Assembly: GCA_017405865.1 (NCBI GenBank)
Contig: JAFQZN010000022.1
Location: forward strand, 78,028 to 142,027
Direction of reading: 5' to 3'
Source: Oscillospiraceae bacterium
Lineage (GTDB): Bacteria; Bacillota; Clostridia; Oscillospirales; Oscillospiraceae
Length of the DNA: 64,000 nt
In this document: positions 1 to 9,945 of the stretch, piece after piece
Layout of the letters: the number at the start of each line of letters is the position of its first letter
Position numbering within the stretch: position 1 is the first letter of the stretch
Position numbers and translations under genes: made by a program
The notes under the pieces: generated by a model
Told to the model about the DNA's origin: nothing
The model's database searches: none
Seen by the model: only the letters and a program-made list of their open reading frames with translations

Positions 1-3000
1 CAGAGCAATCTGACGACCTCCGATGCTTTTAGCGTCGGCACGCTTTCTGCAGACTCCAGCCATCCCGCAATGACCAGCGACGGTTCGATCTACGGCATTG
101 CGGAAGGCGGCTATGCGGGCAACTGGCAGGAGTACAAGGCGGAAAGCATGGACTGCGTGAAGCTGCGTAAGAGCGGCTCCGATACGGACGTTCCGATCGG
201 CATTCCCGGCAGCCAGAACATCATGCGCAAGCGCGGCGACAATGTCTTCTGCATTATCAGCAGCCAATATTACCTGAATCTCGCAGGTCAGGGCAGTCTG
301 ACTCCCTTTGCAGAGGGCGATGTGATGATCGTCGAGGGCAACTTCACCGGCGTCAGCGACGGCATTACCGCGCATATTGAGAAGACTTACATCACCATCG
401 AAAACGGTAACCTGGTTTTTAGCACCACGGATCCGGCGGACGCTCCCACTCCTTCCGTCATTCAGGCGGGCGTGATGGCAATCGATTCCAACAACACCTC
501 GCTCACCAGCGGCAGCTTCTACTTCACCATGGCGGACAACGCCATCCCGTACGACGCGGGCTGGGCAAACGAGTTCTACGCGACAAGCGCCGACTGCGTC
601 AAGCTCATCCGCGGCGGCGGCACCGAAGCGGACGCGATCTCCATCGCGCAGACCACGCCGGGCAGAGCACCCTTCATCAAGTACGGTCAGACCGGTTACT
701 ACTTTAACGGCAGCGATGCATGGCATATTGGCAATAACGCGCCGCTGCAGAACGGCGATATCCTCATCGTGGGGGGCGAGTTCACCAACGGCACGACGAC
801 CTTTGAGGTTTCCAAGAGCGTCATCGTGATCGGCAGCGACGGATCGCTGACCTTCACTAACGCGGTTCCCGCCGGTCCCATTCAGGCCGGTGTGATGGTT
901 GCCGGAAGCAATACCTCGCTCAATAACGGCGGCTTCTACTTCAGCATGGCGGACAACGACATCCCCTATACCGACGGCGACTGGACGAACGAATTCTACG
1001 CCACGAGCGCAGACTGCATTAAGCTCATCCGCGGCGGCGGCAGTGCGGTTTCCATCGCGCAGACCACAGCGGGCAGAGCGCCCTTCATCAAATACGGCAA
1101 GAACAGCTACTACTTCAACGGCAGCGACGCTTGGCATATCGGCAACAGCGCGCCGCTGCGCAACGGTGATATCTTGATCGTCGAGGGCGAATTCACCAAT
1201 GGCACGACGAACTTCGTTGTCAGCAGAAGCGTCATCACCATCGGCAGCAACGGCACGGTATCCTTCGGCACGACCATTCCCACGGTCATCAGCGGTGGTC
1301 TGCTCTCCGCAGACTCGAACAACGGCTCCCTGCTCAACAGCGGCTCGTTCTACTTCGCCATGGCCGCGAACGACCTGCCGGCGGACGGCACATGGGCGAC
1401 GCGCTACTATCCGTCCAGTGCGTCCTGCATCAAACTGACGCACAACGGCACGACCACCAACATTGGCAACGTCAATGCCGGTACGCTCCTGAAGCTGGAT
1501 ACGACGCGCTACTATCTGGCACTGGACGCCTGGGCCTATCCCACCGTCCCGCAGCCCGGCGATATCGTAACGATCGAGGGCGACTTTGTCCTGAATGACG
1601 CAACGCTTCGTATCACCAAGACCTACATTGCGGTCAACTGGGACGGTTCTTTGACCTTCACCTCCACCCAGCCCACCGCGCCGGTGAAGCCCTTTGCGGA
1701 CACGCAGGCATATCCTGTCGCAATATGGAACGGCTCCTTCCACAATTTCAGCATGCAGCAGATGTACGACCTGCGCATGGCGGGCATCAACGAGATCATT
1801 GGCATCACGCCGTACTGGCTCGGCAGCAGCGACACAGAGCGCAACAACAATATGAACACGCTGCTCAAGTATGCCGCCATCTATGGCATCACGGTCTATC
1901 CGTCGCTGGACGTTTTCGACTCCAGCGGCAACGCGAGCATGTGGGACGGCACGACGGTGCCGGGCTACAACACCCAGCACGCTGCCATCGGCGGCTTCCT
2001 GATCAAGGACGAGCCCACCCTGTCGGAGATCAACACCCTCGGTACGCTGAAAACTGCATTTGACGCCAACAGCGCATTTGCCGGCAAGGTGTTCTACGTC
2101 AACCTCCACCCGCAGAGCTCGACCTCCAATATCGTCGGCTCGAGCTACGAGACCTACGTCAACAACTTCATTTCCACCGTGGATCCGGATGTCATCGGCG
2201 TGGACGTTTATCCGATCAATTCCAGCGGCGCGGCAAGAAAGATCTACTTCAGCAATCTTGCCATGCTGGCGACCAAGGCAAAGCAGAACGGCAGCACACT
2301 GCAGTACACGATGCTGTCCTGCGGTCATTCTTCCGGCAGCAGCACTTACACCGCGCCTTCGACCGCATTGATGCGCTGGCAGACGGACGTGGCGCTGGCG
2401 TTCGGCGTGAGCGGTCTTGCGCACTACCTCTATACTTCGCACGCCTCCGGCTATGACACCATGGCAAACACTTCCGGCGCTATCACCAACCAGACCCTGT
2501 ATAACAATATTGCGACTGCAGGAAGCGAGCATCTTGCGTGGCTCGATACCTACAGCGAATATATCTGGCAGGGCACCGCGGCAGTCAATAACGACAGCAA
2601 CCGGATGATCACCCGCATGGGCGAATACGCGTCGTCTCTGCCTTCGGGCACGACGGTGTCTTCTACCGGCGACGTGCTGGTCGGCATCTTCGACAAGAAC
2701 GGCGAAAAGGCGTACATGATCACAAACGCGGGCGCTTCCTCCCTGCAGGCTGCCGATCCGCTCGACAGAGAAACCGTCAGCGGCTTCTATAACTTCAGCA
2801 TGAGCGCCGTCACCGTGACGCTGGGTCTGACCGGCGTGGATTGGATCGAAGTGATCTCGGAGGGAACGACCTCCTATATCGCAAAGAGCAACGGCTCGTT
2901 CACGATTCCCGTCGCCGCCTATGAGGGTGTCTTCGTAAAACCGCATACGCACGTGTATGAAAACGGCGTCTGCGTCTGCGGCGACGCAACGCTGCGGATC

Positions 3001-3834
3001 CTCTCTGCTTCTCTCAGACTGGATGAGGACATCGACGTGATCTACACCGTTTCTGTCCCCACCGGCTACACCAATCCATATATGGTCGTCAACGGCACAA
3101 CGATCTCCTCCTCGGAGGCGTCCGGAGGCAACAGACTGTTCACCTATACCGGCATCACCCCGCAGAGAATGAGCGACAACATTTCCGCGACACTGTACGC
3201 GACCAAGAACGGAACGACGGAAAGCGTGTCCGTTGCAGAATACAGTGTCAAGCAGTACTGCACGAACCTGTTGAACAGCAATCCGAGCGCGCAGCTGAGA
3301 ACGCTCCTGTCCGATCTTCTGACCTACGGCGCGGCGGCGCAGACCTATACCAATTACAACACCGCAAATCTTGCGACCTCCGGCTTGACGCTGACGCCGA
3401 GCACATTCAGCGCGATCTCCGGCAAGAATGTAACCTTTACGGGAACGGCAGACGCGAATACCGATTGGATCGCTGCGACGCTGGTCCTCGGCAACAATGT
3501 CGCGACCCGTTTCTACTTCACGACGGACGATATCAGCAAGATCAACATTGATATCACGATCAACGGCGACACGGAGACCTTAGACGAGGGCTTTGTTTCC
3601 GTCGGCAATGGAAAGTACTATATCGACTTCTTCGGTATTGAAGCAACGCAGTTCGACGACACAATCACCGCCACCTTCTACGTCAACGGTGTGGAGACCG
3701 GCAGAACCATCGGTTATTCCGTCAACACCTACATCTGCGGTACGCAGAACAGCACTAACGCGACGCTGCGGGCGCTGGTCCGTGCGCTTTATAACTACGG
3801 CGCATCGGCAGCCGCTTATGCTCAAAATCAATGA
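1..3834 (+). CDS. Secreted repeat protein with TIM-barrel glycosidase-like core, 5' end missing
   Basis: The frame is open from base 1, so the start and any signal peptide lie outside the window; 1277 residues are visible. The first ~560 residues are four related units of about 130 residues (the first degenerate, then near residues 154, 294 and 430), with recurring motifs such as FYFTMAD, FYATSADC and GSDAWHIGN. Residues ~560-985 resemble a glycoside-hydrolase TIM barrel, with GGFLIKDEP (Glu671 a candidate catalytic acid) and VIGVDVYPI. After a Cys-pair motif (NGVCVCGD), two similar beta-rich modules finish the protein, each ending in a YGAAAQ/YGASAA segment. I infer an extracellular polysaccharide-active protein; no family is firmly recognised. 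Confidence 0.75.
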   Translation, partial: QSNLTTSDAFSVGTLSADSSHPAMTSDGSIYGIAEGGYAGNWQEYKAESMDCVKLRKSGSDTDVPIGIPGSQNIMRKRGDNVFCIISSQYYLNLAGQGSLTPFAEGDVMIVEGNFTGVSDGITAHIEKTYITIENGNLVFSTTDPADAPTPSVIQAGVMAIDSNNTSLTSGSFYFTMADNAIPYDAGWANEFYATSADCVKLIRGGGTEADAISIAQTTPGRAPFIKYGQTGYYFNGSDAWHIGNNAPLQNGDILIVGGEFTNGTTTFEVSKSVIVIGSDGSLTFTNAVPAGPIQAGVMVAGSNTSLNNGGFYFSMADNDIPYTDGDWTNEFYATSADCIKLIRGGGSAVSIAQTTAGRAPFIKYGKNSYYFNGSDAWHIGNSAPLRNGDILIVEGEFTNGTTNFVVSRSVITIGSNGTVSFGTTIPTVISGGLLSADSNNGSLLNSGSFYFAMAANDLPADGTWATRYYPSSASCIKLTHNGTTTNIGNVNAGTLLKLDTTRYYLALDAWAYPTVPQPGDIVTIEGDFVLNDATLRITKTYIAVNWDGSLTFTSTQPTAPVKPFADTQAYPVAIWNGSFHNFSMQQMYDLRMAGINEIIGITPYWLGSSDTERNNNMNTLLKYAAIYGITVYPSLDVFDSSGNASMWDGTTVPGYNTQHAAIGGFLIKDEPTLSEINTLGTLKTAFDANSAFAGKVFYVNLHPQSSTSNIVGSSYETYVNNFISTVDPDVIGVDVYPINSSGAARKIYFSNLAMLATKAKQNGSTLQYTMLSCGHSSGSSTYTAPSTALMRWQTDVALAFGVSGLAHYLYTSHASGYDTMANTSGAITNQTLYNNIATAGSEHLAWLDTYSEYIWQGTAAVNNDSNRMITRMGEYASSLPSGTTVSSTGDVLVGIFDKNGEKAYMITNAGASSLQAADPLDRETVSGFYNFSMSAVTVTLGLTGVDWIEVISEGTTSYIAKSNGSFTIPVAAYEGVFVKPHTHVYENGVCVCGDATLRILSASLRLDEDIDVIYTVSVPTGYTNPYMVVNGTTISSSEASGGNRLFTYTGITPQRMSDNISATLYATKNGTTESVSVAEYSVKQYCTNLLNSNPSAQLRTLLSDLLTYGAAAQTYTNYNTANLATSGLTLTPSTFSAISGKNVTFTGTADANTDWIAATLVLGNNVATRFYFTTDDISKINIDITINGDTETLDEGFVSVGNGKYYIDFFGIEATQFDDTITATFYVNGVETGRTIGYSVNTYICGTQNSTNATLRALVRALYNYGASAAAYAQNQ

Positions 3835-3840
3835 TAAACT

Positions 3841-3874
3841 GCAGTGCTGCGGCAGCTTGCTGCCGCAGCACTGC
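3841..3874 (+). other. Strong hairpin after the secreted protein gene
   Basis: A 16-bp perfect inverted repeat (GCAGTGCTGCGGCAGC and its complement) with a 2-base centre sits 6 bases after the stop codon. No T-run follows, so it is either a terminator without a U-tract or an mRNA 3'-end stabiliser. Confidence 0.6.
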
Positions 3875-3887
3875 CAGCGAAAAGGCG

Positions 3888-3916
3888 TTGCACAGCAAGC
3901 GTCGTTTTGATATAAT
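3888..3916 (+). promoter_or_regulatory. Promoter of the mannoside operon
   Basis: TTGCAC, 17 bases, then a perfect TATAAT at 3911-3916. It reads toward the SGNH hydrolase at 4095 and is the only clear promoter before the six-gene operon. The leader holds a hairpin at 4045-4074 (GCCGTGCTT paired with AAGCACGGC). Confidence 0.7.
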
Positions 3917-4094
3917 CAGTTCAGGAAGGCAATACGATCGGAAAAGGAACGGCACAAGCTGTCAAACAGGAGTGACGGCTGCGACCTTTCTTGATACGAA
4001 ACTGAAATGCTTTCATTGAAGTTTGCTGCGCGCCACAACTGAAAGCCGTGCTTTGGCAAGCGCCGAAGCACGGCAAAATGATACGGAGAAGAAT

Positions 4095-4655
4095 ATGAAA
4101 AAAGTAGTTTTGTTGGGCGATTCCATTCGCATGGTCGGCTACGGACCGTTGGTGCCCGAGCTGCTCGGCAGCGAATACACGGTCTGGCAGCCGGAGGATA
4201 ACTGCCGCTTTGTAAAATACACCCTGCGCGGACTGTTTGAATGGCGCGACGAGATCGCCGGCGCAGACGTCATTCACTGGAACAACGGTCTGTGGGACAC
4301 CTCCACCGGTCTGTTCGACGACGGCGGCAAGCCGTTTACGGATGAGGAAGAATACGTCGCGAATATGCTTCGCGTGGCAAAGGAACTGAAAAAGATCGCA
4401 CCGCGCGTAATCTTTGCGACGACGACGCCTGTCCGCCCTGACTACGAATATAACAACAACGCGGTGATCGAGCGGTATAATCGGGTCCTTGTTCCCGAGC
4501 TTCGGGCGCTGGGACTGGAAATCAACGATTTACATCCGCTGATCGCCGCCGATGTTTACAGATATATCCGGGAAAGCGACAGGATCCATCTGTCCGAGGA
4601 TGGCGCGAGGCTCTGCGCCGAACAGGTGGCGCGCGTGATCCGCGGGGAAGTCTGA
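4095..4655 (+). CDS. SGNH/GDSL-family hydrolase
   Basis: This 186-residue protein is a probable esterase that removes acyl groups from sugars. It starts MKKVVLLGDSIRMVGYG, a block I GDS motif with Ser nine residues in, and ends with a DRIHLSEDG segment that supplies the block V Asp/His pair; HWNNGLWD lies in the region of the Asn block. There is no signal peptide, so it should act in the cytoplasm. ATG 4095 is chosen because GGAGAAG lies just upstream and the Rossmann-like first strand begins at once. It is the first gene of the operon, one base before the glycosidase, which suggests deacylation of imported oligosaccharides. Confidence 0.8.
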   Translation: MKKVVLLGDSIRMVGYGPLVPELLGSEYTVWQPEDNCRFVKYTLRGLFEWRDEIAGADVIHWNNGLWDTSTGLFDDGGKPFTDEEEYVANMLRVAKELKKIAPRVIFATTTPVRPDYEYNNNAVIERYNRVLVPELRALGLEINDLHPLIAADVYRYIRESDRIHLSEDGARLCAEQVARVIRGEV

Positions 4656-4656
4656 A

Positions 4657-5697
4657 ATGGCGGGATTCGGATATGCGGCGAAAGACGCCGTGATCGCGCT
4701 GGAGCTTTCGGACGACTACGTCTGGGACTGCTCCGTGATCCATGCGGAGGGCAAGTATCACTTGTTCTGCTCCCGCTGGGAAAGGTCACTGGGCTTCGGC
4801 TGGAACTGGCTTTATCACAGCGAGATCGTGCAATGTGTCGCCGATCAGCCGCAGGGACCCTATCGCTTCCTGCGCGTCGTGCTGCCGCCTCGCGGCGGGA
4901 AGTTCTTCGACGGCAGGAACACGCACAATCCCTGCATCCGTTATTACGACGGAAAATACTATTTGTACTATATGGGCACTACCTACGACGGCGATGCGCC
5001 GCCCTTGGAGACGCAGACAGCCGAAACGGCGCTTCCGGTCTGGAACCGGAAGCGAATCGGCGTGGCGGTGGCGAATTCGATTTACGGGGACTTTGTCCGC
5101 AGAGATACGCCGCTGCTTCCTCCGCGAGGCAAGGAGTTTTGGGATTGCACGGTGACGACCAACCCGACGGTGGCGATCCTGCCGTCGGGAAAAACCTACA
5201 TGATCTACAAATCCCGCAGAGGGAAGGGCGCGCCGCTGATGCTCGGCAGCGCGGCGGCAGAACATCCGGACGGAGCATTTCACCGCCTGTCCGATACGCC
5301 GATTTTTTCTTTCGACGATCCGGATATCCACGTGGAAGATCCGTTCTTGTGGTATGATGAAAGAAAAGAGCGCTTCTGCCTGCTTGTCAAGGACGACAGC
5401 AAGAACGGCGCTTTCGGCATCACGGGCGAATGGGGAAGCGGCTTTTACGCCGAAAGCAGCGACTGCGTCCGCTTCGAGATTTCCCCGGAAAAGGTCTATT
5501 CGCGCAAGGTCATGTGGAAGGACGGACACAGCAGCCTGCAGGGCAATATGGAACGCCCGTGGGTGCTGTTTGATGGCGACGGTAAGCCTGCATGGCTGTT
5601 CTGCGCCACGGGCGCGGGCAGCAACCCATACAGCTTTGGCGGCAGGACCTTCATCACGGCGCAGGAGCTGATACGGACAGGACGGACAGAGAAATGA
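4657..5697 (+). CDS. Five-bladed beta-propeller glycosidase (GH43/GH32-like)
   Basis: A 346-residue cytoplasmic protein with no signal peptide. It shows repeated propeller-blade motifs typical of GH43/GH32/GH130-like enzymes: DDYVWDCSVI, NTHNPCIRYYDGKYYLYYMG, EFWDCTVTTNPTV and DIHVEDPFLWYDE. Acidic residues at these places are candidates for the catalytic set, but the substrate cannot be read from sequence. It lies between the SGNH esterase and the alpha-mannosidase, overlapping the latter by ATGA, so it probably trims the same glycan. A mannoside phosphorylase-type activity is an alternative. Confidence 0.7.
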   Translation: MAGFGYAAKDAVIALELSDDYVWDCSVIHAEGKYHLFCSRWERSLGFGWNWLYHSEIVQCVADQPQGPYRFLRVVLPPRGGKFFDGRNTHNPCIRYYDGKYYLYYMGTTYDGDAPPLETQTAETALPVWNRKRIGVAVANSIYGDFVRRDTPLLPPRGKEFWDCTVTTNPTVAILPSGKTYMIYKSRRGKGAPLMLGSAAAEHPDGAFHRLSDTPIFSFDDPDIHVEDPFLWYDERKERFCLLVKDDSKNGAFGITGEWGSGFYAESSDCVRFEISPEKVYSRKVMWKDGHSSLQGNMERPWVLFDGDGKPAWLFCATGAGSNPYSFGGRTFITAQELIRTGRTEK

Positions 5698-8093
5698 AAA
5701 AGCTGCATTTGATCTGCAATTCTCATATCGACCCGGTCTGGATGTGGGACTGGGAGGAGGGCATGGGAGAGGCGATTTCTACATTTTACCAGGCGGAACG
5801 CTTCTGCCGGGAGTTCGATTTTATATTCAACCACAACGAAGCGATGCTCTACGAGTTCATCGAGGAGAAGGATCCCGCGCTTTTTGCGGATATCTGCGCA
5901 CAGGTGAAAGCGGGGAAGTGGCACGTCATGGGCGGCTGGTATCTTCAGCCGGACTGCAATTTACCCTCCGGAGAGGCGTTCGTCCGCCAGATCGCGCTGG
6001 GAAGAAAGTATTTTAAGGAAAAATTCGGCGTGCGCCCGACGACTGCCGTTAATTTCGACAGCTTCGGACATTCCGTCGGGCTGGTGCAGATCCTAAAGAA
6101 GTGCGGTTATGATTCCTATCTGTTCTGCCGCCCAATGCTGGAGATGCTGGCGCTGCCCGCACGGGAGTTCGTCTGGGTCGGTAAGGACGGCAGCCGGATC
6201 AAGGCAACGCGCGCAGAGGACGACGCGCTATATACGAGCGGGTACGGGACGGCGCTGGCAGACGTCAGAAGAAAAGCGTCCGTATACGACACGGAGAAGG
6301 TCGGCGTTGCCCTCTGGGGGGTGGGGAATCACGGCGGTCTGCCTTCCCGGAAGGATCTGCAGGAAATCAACGACTATATCCGCACTGCGGACATGCAGGT
6401 TCTGCACAGTACGCCGGAGCAGTTCTTCGCGGATATCGAACCTGCGGCAGAATACCACGGCTCGCTCCCTTGCCTGATCGGTGCGTATACGTCCATGCAG
6501 CGCATCAAAAAGAAGCATATTGAGCTGGAGCACAAGCTTTTCACCACGGAAAAGCTCTGCGCGATCGCAGCGATCAACGGCTTATATCAGAAAAACGACG
6601 CTGCGTTTTTGTCGGCGCAGAAGCGGCTTGCCGCCGTGGAGTTCCACGACGTTTTATCCGGCACCTGCACGCAGGAGGGCGAAAGAAGCTGCCTGCGGCT
6701 TGCCGACAGTGCGCTCGACCTTCTGCAGAGAGAATTTGACCGGGCGTTCTTTGCCCTCTGCAGTCAATTTGAACAGGCTGCGGAAGGGGAGTTTCCTGTG
6801 TTTCTCTTCAATGCGCAGCCGTATGAGCGAGAAACGGTCTGCGAAACGGAATTTCTTGTGCCGAAGGCGCTGATCTCCGATACCGAGCAGTACACGGTGA
6901 CGGCATATCAGGACGGCACGGAGATTCCGACGCAATGCATCAAAGAGGAGTCCAATATCAATTACGACCGGCGAAAGCGCATCGCATATCGCTGCCGGCT
7001 TGCGCCGCTTGGGATCACGAAGGTGGTCTTCCGTGTCGCGGTCACGCCGAAGCAGCAGGAAACGCAGACCGACGCGGAACAGATCGTGTTTTCCGACAGC
7101 AGGAAAACCGTCGTTATCAGCCGCAAGACAGGACTGGTGGAACGTTTTGCAGTCGACGGAAAGGAGCTTCTCTCCGGCGGGGCGTTCCAGCCGGTTTTGT
7201 GCGAGGATAACGCCGACCCCTGGGGCTGGGACATGGATCGGATCGGCAAGAATCCGGTACCTTTTGTCCTGTCAGACTGCCGTCGCGGTCCGTTTGCGGG
7301 GCTGAAAAACGTCGCTGTCGTGGAAGACGGCGACGTGCTGACTGAGGTGGAGAGCTTCTTCGAGGCAGGCAGCGATTTCGTTCGCATTTCATATAAGCTC
7401 TATCGGGAGCTGCCGTATATGGACGTCCATGTGGACGTGCTGCACAACGAGCAGCAAAAGGCGGTCAGGCTGCAGATCCCGACCGCGCTGGACGGTGCGT
7501 TTTTCGGACAGATTCCGTTCGCGACCGACCGCTTTGCGAAGGACGGCGGTGAAATCACCGCGCAGCGCTTCATCGGTATAGAGGACGTAGACAACGCACT
7601 GGCGCTCTATAACAACTGCACCAACGGCTTCAGCGCGGAGGAAGGCGCACTCTATGCGACCTTGCTACGCGGCGTTGCCTACAGCGCCCATCCGATCGAG
7701 GACAGACCGCTGATCGAAAAAAACCGCTTCATTCCGTACATTGAGCAGGGGAGGCACGAGTTTTCCTTCCGCCTTGCCTATCACGAACGGACAACGCTTG
7801 AAAACAGAGCGCAGGAGTTTGTCATTCCACCTTACAGCCTCTGCTTTTTTCCGCACGGCAGCGGAGCGATCGCGAAGGACACGCTGCGCGTTGACAATCC
7901 TGCGGTATCGCTCGCCGCCTTCTATCAGACGGAGGACGGCTACACTCTCCGCCTGTGCAACAACAACGAGGTGGAAGTCGTAGCTGCCGTTTCCCTCTGC
8001 GGGAAAGAAACAACGCTGCGCTTTGGAAAATATGAGACGAAGACCGTCGTGTTTGACGGCAAAGTCTTCAAGGAAAAACTTCTGTGGGTGTAG
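5694..8093 (+). CDS. Alpha-mannosidase, GH38 family
   Basis: A 799-residue retaining alpha-mannosidase. The N-terminal catalytic domain opens with the zinc motif HIDPVWMW (His11, Asp13), and the expected nucleophile is Asp122 in NFDSFGHS. The large C-terminal beta-domains match the family architecture. No signal peptide is seen, so mannosides would be hydrolysed in the cytoplasm. ATG 5694 overlaps the preceding stop codon (ATGA); the frame is open further upstream but that stretch lies inside the preceding gene. Its product, mannose, fits the isomerase and fructokinase genes downstream. Confidence 0.92.
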   Translation: MKKLHLICNSHIDPVWMWDWEEGMGEAISTFYQAERFCREFDFIFNHNEAMLYEFIEEKDPALFADICAQVKAGKWHVMGGWYLQPDCNLPSGEAFVRQIALGRKYFKEKFGVRPTTAVNFDSFGHSVGLVQILKKCGYDSYLFCRPMLEMLALPAREFVWVGKDGSRIKATRAEDDALYTSGYGTALADVRRKASVYDTEKVGVALWGVGNHGGLPSRKDLQEINDYIRTADMQVLHSTPEQFFADIEPAAEYHGSLPCLIGAYTSMQRIKKKHIELEHKLFTTEKLCAIAAINGLYQKNDAAFLSAQKRLAAVEFHDVLSGTCTQEGERSCLRLADSALDLLQREFDRAFFALCSQFEQAAEGEFPVFLFNAQPYERETVCETEFLVPKALISDTEQYTVTAYQDGTEIPTQCIKEESNINYDRRKRIAYRCRLAPLGITKVVFRVAVTPKQQETQTDAEQIVFSDSRKTVVISRKTGLVERFAVDGKELLSGGAFQPVLCEDNADPWGWDMDRIGKNPVPFVLSDCRRGPFAGLKNVAVVEDGDVLTEVESFFEAGSDFVRISYKLYRELPYMDVHVDVLHNEQQKAVRLQIPTALDGAFFGQIPFATDRFAKDGGEITAQRFIGIEDVDNALALYNNCTNGFSAEEGALYATLLRGVAYSAHPIEDRPLIEKNRFIPYIEQGRHEFSFRLAYHERTTLENRAQEFVIPPYSLCFFPHGSGAIAKDTLRVDNPAVSLAAFYQTEDGYTLRLCNNNEVEVVAAVSLCGKETTLRFGKYETKTVVFDGKVFKEKLLWV

Positions 8094-8109
8094 AAAGGGA
8101 ATGGAACGT

Positions 8110-9252
8110 ATGAGCAATTATTATTTTCCTGAAAACGAAGCGCATCTGCGGCAGGTGATGGAAGCGTTCTCGTTTCCTGCAACACTTGTCGGGGCGGTGC
8201 GCTACGGCTGCGGGCATATCAACGACACGTTCTGCGTCCTCTGCCAGCCAAAGGAGGGCGACTGCATCCGCTTTATTCTGCAAGGACTGTCGCAGGCGGC
8301 GTTCCCGAGGCAGGACGAGGTCATGGAGAACTTCGAGCGCGTGACGGATTATCTGCGCGAGCAGATCAAAGCGCAGGGCGGCGATCCCGCGCGAGAGACG
8401 CTGTCTCTGCTCCCGACGAAGGACGGAAACCACTATTATACGGACGAAAACGGCAAGGTCTGGCGTCTGATGCCCTTCATTGAGGGCACGGAATGCTATC
8501 AAACCGCTACGCCGGAGCGCTTTGCCGCTTCCGCGAGCGCGTTCGGCAGATTCCAGTATCTGCTGCGCGACTTTCCGGCGCACCTGCTCCACGAGCCGAT
8601 CGCGCGCTTCCACGACACGGAGAACCGATTTGAGAAGCTCCTTGCCGCAGTCGAAGCCGATAAGGCGGGAAGAAAGACCTCTGTTCAAGCGGAGATCGAC
8701 TTTGCCCTCGCGCGGCAGGAGGACTGCTCCGTTGCGCTGAACGCACTGCGTGCGGGCGTTTTGCCACTGCGCGTGACGCACAACGACACCAAGCTCAATA
8801 ACGTCCTCATCGACCGCGCGACAGGCAGGGGACTGTGCGTCGTTGACCTTGATACCGTAATGCCGGGGCTGGTCATCAACGACTTCGGCGATTCCATCCG
8901 TTTCGGCGCGAATCATGCTGCCGAGGACGAAAAAGACCTGTCGAAGGTAAACTTTGACATTTCTTTGTATGAGATTTACGCGCGCAGCTTTATTCAAGGT
9001 ACGCAGGGCGGTCTGACGCAGGCGGAGCTGGAGTATCTGCCGTGGGGCGCCAGACTGATGACCTTCGAGTGCGGCATCCGCTTTTTGACGGACTATCTGG
9101 ACGGGGACGTGTATTTCCACACGACCTATCCGGAGCACAATCTGGATCGCTGCCGCACGCAGTTCAAGCTGGTGCGCGATATGGAGGAGCAGTTCGACAA
9201 GATGCGTAAGATCATACGAAATATTCAGAATGCAGGAGGAAACGAGCCATGA
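8110..9252 (+). CDS. NahK-like N-acetylhexosamine/hexose 1-kinase
   Basis: A 380-residue kinase of the aminoglycoside-phosphotransferase fold, close to the N-acetylhexosamine 1-kinases that phosphorylate the anomeric hydroxyl of GlcNAc/GalNAc. It shows the Brenner-type catalytic motif THNDTKLNNVLID (Asp226), the metal-binding VVDLDTVMPG and GDSIRFGAN. ATG 8110 has AAAGGGA nine bases upstream; ATG 8101 is an in-frame alternative with poor spacing. The end overlaps the isomerase gene. In this operon it may handle the GlcNAc end of N-glycan or mannosyl-GlcNAc units; that substrate is an inference. Confidence 0.82.
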   Translation: MSNYYFPENEAHLRQVMEAFSFPATLVGAVRYGCGHINDTFCVLCQPKEGDCIRFILQGLSQAAFPRQDEVMENFERVTDYLREQIKAQGGDPARETLSLLPTKDGNHYYTDENGKVWRLMPFIEGTECYQTATPERFAASASAFGRFQYLLRDFPAHLLHEPIARFHDTENRFEKLLAAVEADKAGRKTSVQAEIDFALARQEDCSVALNALRAGVLPLRVTHNDTKLNNVLIDRATGRGLCVVDLDTVMPGLVINDFGDSIRFGANHAAEDEKDLSKVNFDISLYEIYARSFIQGTQGGLTQAELEYLPWGARLMTFECGIRFLTDYLDGDVYFHTTYPEHNLDRCRTQFKLVRDMEEQFDKMRKIIRNIQNAGGNEP

Positions 9253-9935
9253 AGCGTTCGGAAATCAACAAGGCGTTAAAAGAGCTGGAGGCGATGTGCG
9301 AAAAGGAGCATTGCTACCTGCCGCCGTTCTGTCATTTCACGCCGGAGCAGTGGCAGACGCTCGGGCATGAGTATGACGAGGTGCGCGACTGCATGCTCGG
9401 CTGGGACATCACCGACTACGGTATGGGTGATTTTGAAAAGATGGGTTTTTCCCTCATCACCATCCGCAACGGCAACCGCGCGATGGCGGACAAGTACCCG
9501 AAGGTCTACGCTGAAAAGCTCCTGTATCTCAAGGAGGGGCAGTACGCGCCCAACCATTTCCACTGGTACAAGACCGAGGACATCATCAACCGCGGCGGCG
9601 GCAACGTGCTCATCCGCGTGTATAATTCTCTTCCCAATGAGGAGATCGACAAAGAATCCGACGTCACCGTGCATACGGACGGGAGAACCTATACCGTTCC
9701 CGCCGGCACGCAGATCCGCCTGACGCCGGGCGAGAGCATCCACATCCAGCAGTATCTGTACCACGATTTCGAGGTCGAGCCGGGGACCGGGGCGGTCCTG
9801 CTCGGCGAGGTCAGTCAGTGCAACGACGACAACAACGACAACCGCTTCAACCCGCCGATGGGTCGCTTCCCGAAGATCGAGGAGGACGAGCCACCGTACC
9901 GTTTGCTCTGCAACGAGTACCCTGCAGCGAAATAG
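9249..9935 (+). CDS. D-lyxose/D-mannose isomerase (cupin type)
   Basis: A 228-residue cupin ketol-isomerase. The metal ligands expected for the D-lyxose isomerase family are visible: NHFHWYKTED gives His103, His105 and Glu110, and YHDFEV gives His172. Family members interconvert D-lyxose and D-xylulose and also D-mannose and D-fructose. Between a mannosidase and a fructokinase, mannose-to-fructose isomerisation is the likely role here. GGAGG-type ribosome binding lies inside the end of the kinase gene, with a 4-base overlap. Confidence 0.85.
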   Translation: MKRSEINKALKELEAMCEKEHCYLPPFCHFTPEQWQTLGHEYDEVRDCMLGWDITDYGMGDFEKMGFSLITIRNGNRAMADKYPKVYAEKLLYLKEGQYAPNHFHWYKTEDIINRGGGNVLIRVYNSLPNEEIDKESDVTVHTDGRTYTVPAGTQIRLTPGESIHIQQYLYHDFEVEPGTGAVLLGEVSQCNDDNNDNRFNPPMGRFPKIEEDEPPYRLLCNEYPAAK

Positions 9936-9945
9936 GAGGGAACCC

